NCBI GenBank assembly: GCA_012516935.1
Contig: JAAYVZ010000155.1
Coordinates: 1 to 33,305, forward strand
Source: Holophagae bacterium
GTDB lineage: Bacteria > Acidobacteriota > Thermoanaerobaculia > Thermoanaerobaculales > Thermoanaerobaculaceae
Length of the DNA stretch: 33,305 nt
Direction of reading: 5' to 3'
Within the stretch, counting starts at the first letter, position 1; each line of letters opens with the position of its first letter. The position numbers were made by a program, and so were the translations under genes. A model generated the notes under the pieces. It saw only the letters and a list, made by a program, of their open reading frames with translations, was not told the DNA's origin and searched no databases. Below are positions 32,448-33,305 of the stretch, piece by piece.

Positions 32448-32846
32448 GTGACGAAAGTCGTCGTACACCGGCTGACGACGGCCAAGCGTGCGCTCGAGGC
32501 GTGTCGGCTCGTCGAGAAGCTCTTCGAGGCCCGCAAGAAGGTGCTCGTGTACTTCACGGACGAGCACCGTGCGGCGACCTTCAACGAGTATTTGTGGACG
32601 TTCTCGCCTGGGTCATTCGTGGGCCACTCGCTGTGGGACGGGCACTCCGAGCTCGATGACCACGTCGTGCTCGCGTTGCGTACCCTCGAGCGACCCAACG
32701 GTGCGACGGTCCTCGTGCTCGTCGACCCTCTCGTCGACCTCGCGGGGGCGAGCTCGTTCGAGGAGGTGTACGACTTCATCGCTCCAGGACCGGAGGACGG
32801 CGACAAGATCGAGCGCTGGAGGGCCGCTGGGTTCGAGGTGGGCTGA
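32448..32846 (+). CDS. holC: DNA polymerase III chi subunit-like protein
   Basis: From GTG 32448, preceded by GGGAGGGAGG, the product is 132 residues, close to chi (about 147 in E. coli). The pattern fits HolC: KVVVHRLTTAKRALEACRLVEKLFEARKKVLVYFTDEHRAATFNEYLWTFSPGSFVGHSL, and the C-terminal SSFEEVYDFIAPGPEDGDKIERWRAAGFEV. Chi links the clamp loader to single-strand binding protein. The frame is open upstream to 32394, but that runs through a terminator. The neighbouring psi gene (holD) is not in the window. Similarity is moderate, so a chi-like protein of unknown partner is also possible. Confidence 0.7.
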   Translation: MTKVVVHRLTTAKRALEACRLVEKLFEARKKVLVYFTDEHRAATFNEYLWTFSPGSFVGHSLWDGHSELDDHVVLALRTLERPNGATVLVLVDPLVDLAGASSFEEVYDFIAPGPEDGDKIERWRAAGFEVG

Positions 32847-32864
32847 AGCCCGCGCGACAGCGGC

Positions 32865-33147
32865 TCAACGGCCCGCCCGCCACGACGCCGAGCGCACGAC
32901 CGACTCGAGCACCGCACCGACGCGGCCCAAGGTCTCGGCGCTCACGCGCTCGACGGTGTCGGTGACCAGGTGCCAGTGAGGGTAGTCGAGGTCCACGATG
33001 TCGGCGGCCGGCACGCCCAGGCGCAGGAACGGCGTGTGATCGTCGAGCAGGGCGTGCCGCGGTTCCGCCACGAACGTGCCACCAAACCCCAGCTCGGCTG
33101 CGCGTTGCCAGATGGCTGCTGCCAGCCAGGTTGTCGAGGTCCGCTCG
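32865..33147 (-). pseudogene. 3' fragment of an M28-family peptidase / glutaminyl cyclase-like gene, cut by an IS end
   Basis: On the minus strand the frame reads AAIWQRAAELGFGGTFVAEPRHALLDDHTPFLRLGVPAADIVDLDYPHWHLVTDTVERVSAETL, which matches the C-terminal part of M28 zinc peptidases and glutaminyl-peptide cyclotransferases. DDHTPFL holds one metal-site region, and YPHWH with DT is the last conserved histidine block. Nothing M28-like continues beyond 33147; instead an insertion-sequence end begins and an in-frame stop follows (33150-33152). The 5' part, with the signal peptide and first metal ligands, is either lost or lies beyond the window on the other side of the element. It converges on holC with an 18-base gap. 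Confidence 0.75.
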
Positions 33148-33305
33148 TGTTAGCAACGGTCGGAATTTGACCCAGGGCAACGTTTGAAAACTGACCCACC
33201 CTGGCGGGTCTAAGTGTAGCTCAGCAGGGTTGTGGTTGTAGTCGTTGGTTCTCCTTTCTCTGTCCTTGTTCTTGCTTGTTCCCTCCCCCCGAGGGGGGAG
33301 GCGCC
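33148..33305. mobile_element. End of an insertion sequence, IS21-family-like (partial)
   Basis: From TGTTAGCAACGG at 33148 the sequence changes character. It has the repeated block TGACCCA at 33168-33174 and 33192-33198 (24 bases apart), each in an A/T-richer context (AATTTGACCCAG; AAACTGACCCAC). IS21-type elements end in TG and carry several such internal repeats for transposase binding. The rest is low-complexity T/C-rich sequence with a strong hairpin near 33282-33301. No transposase gene is readable before the window ends. The family call rests on memory of these end repeats and is not certain. Confidence 0.55.

Noticed and set aside
1-33305. tRNA, rRNA or CRISPR arrays.
   Set aside because: No cloverleaf with a GTTCGA-type T loop, no ribosomal RNA sequence and no regularly spaced repeats were seen.

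Overview
The window is a G+C-rich, densely packed stretch of bacterial chromosome. Gene content (diderm cell-envelope genes, fused NuoCD, two-subunit glycine decarboxylase, a canonical type VI secretion core, paired M16 peptidases) suggests a Gram-negative, Acidobacteriota-like organism. That placement is an inference from gene content, not a measured phylogeny.

Layout from left to right. (1) 1-3702: the last codons of a Xer-type tyrosine recombinase, a secreted lytic transglycosylase, then nuoB, a nuoC-nuoD fusion and nuoI. These encode the Q module of respiratory complex I; none of the other complex I genes is next to them. (2) 3785-7102: a Skp/OmpH-like periplasmic chaperone, a membrane-anchored TPR protein, an intrinsic terminator and a Uup-like ABC-F ATPase. 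(3) 7324-8658: a predicted lipoprotein with a C-terminal TlpA/thioredoxin domain. Its CxxC motif is interrupted by an in-frame TGA exactly where the first cysteine belongs, and a SECIS-like hairpin follows at the spacing known for bacteria. I read it as one selenoprotein gene (U-G-S-C), not as two genes or a pseudogene. (4) 8825-13671: a small unknown ORF and the glycine cleavage operon gcvT-gcvH-gcvPA-gcvPB. (5) 13699-15789: a HEPN/Swt1-like protein on the minus strand, divergent from a membrane-anchored rhodanese-like protein lacking the catalytic cysteine and a MauE/DoxX-like membrane protein.

(6) 15958-28717: a type VI secretion locus arranged divergently. The plus strand carries tssB-tssC-hcp-tssE-tssF-tssG-tssH(clpV). 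The minus strand carries a TssB-TssC fusion paralogue and, 7 bases behind it, a large kinase-like protein with an inserted zinc ribbon and a degenerate metal-binding motif. A strong sigma70-type promoter with two adjacent perfect palindromes lies in the divergent gap. Genes for the membrane complex (tssJ, tssL, tssM), baseplate tssK, tssA and the VgrG/PAAR spike are not in the window. (7) 28718-29126: a gap of about 400 bases with repeats but no convincing gene. (8) 29127-32374: two secreted M16 zinc-peptidase-family proteins, one with and one without the HxxEH motif, closed by a perfect terminator hairpin. (9) 32448-33305: a DNA polymerase III chi-like gene, the 3' end of an M28 peptidase gene on the opposite strand, and what looks like the end of an IS21-type insertion sequence that cuts off the M28 gene.

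The observations most worth following are the unannotated-looking selenoprotein at 7324-8658 and the accessory pair (sheath fusion plus pseudokinase-like protein) divergent from the T6SS core.
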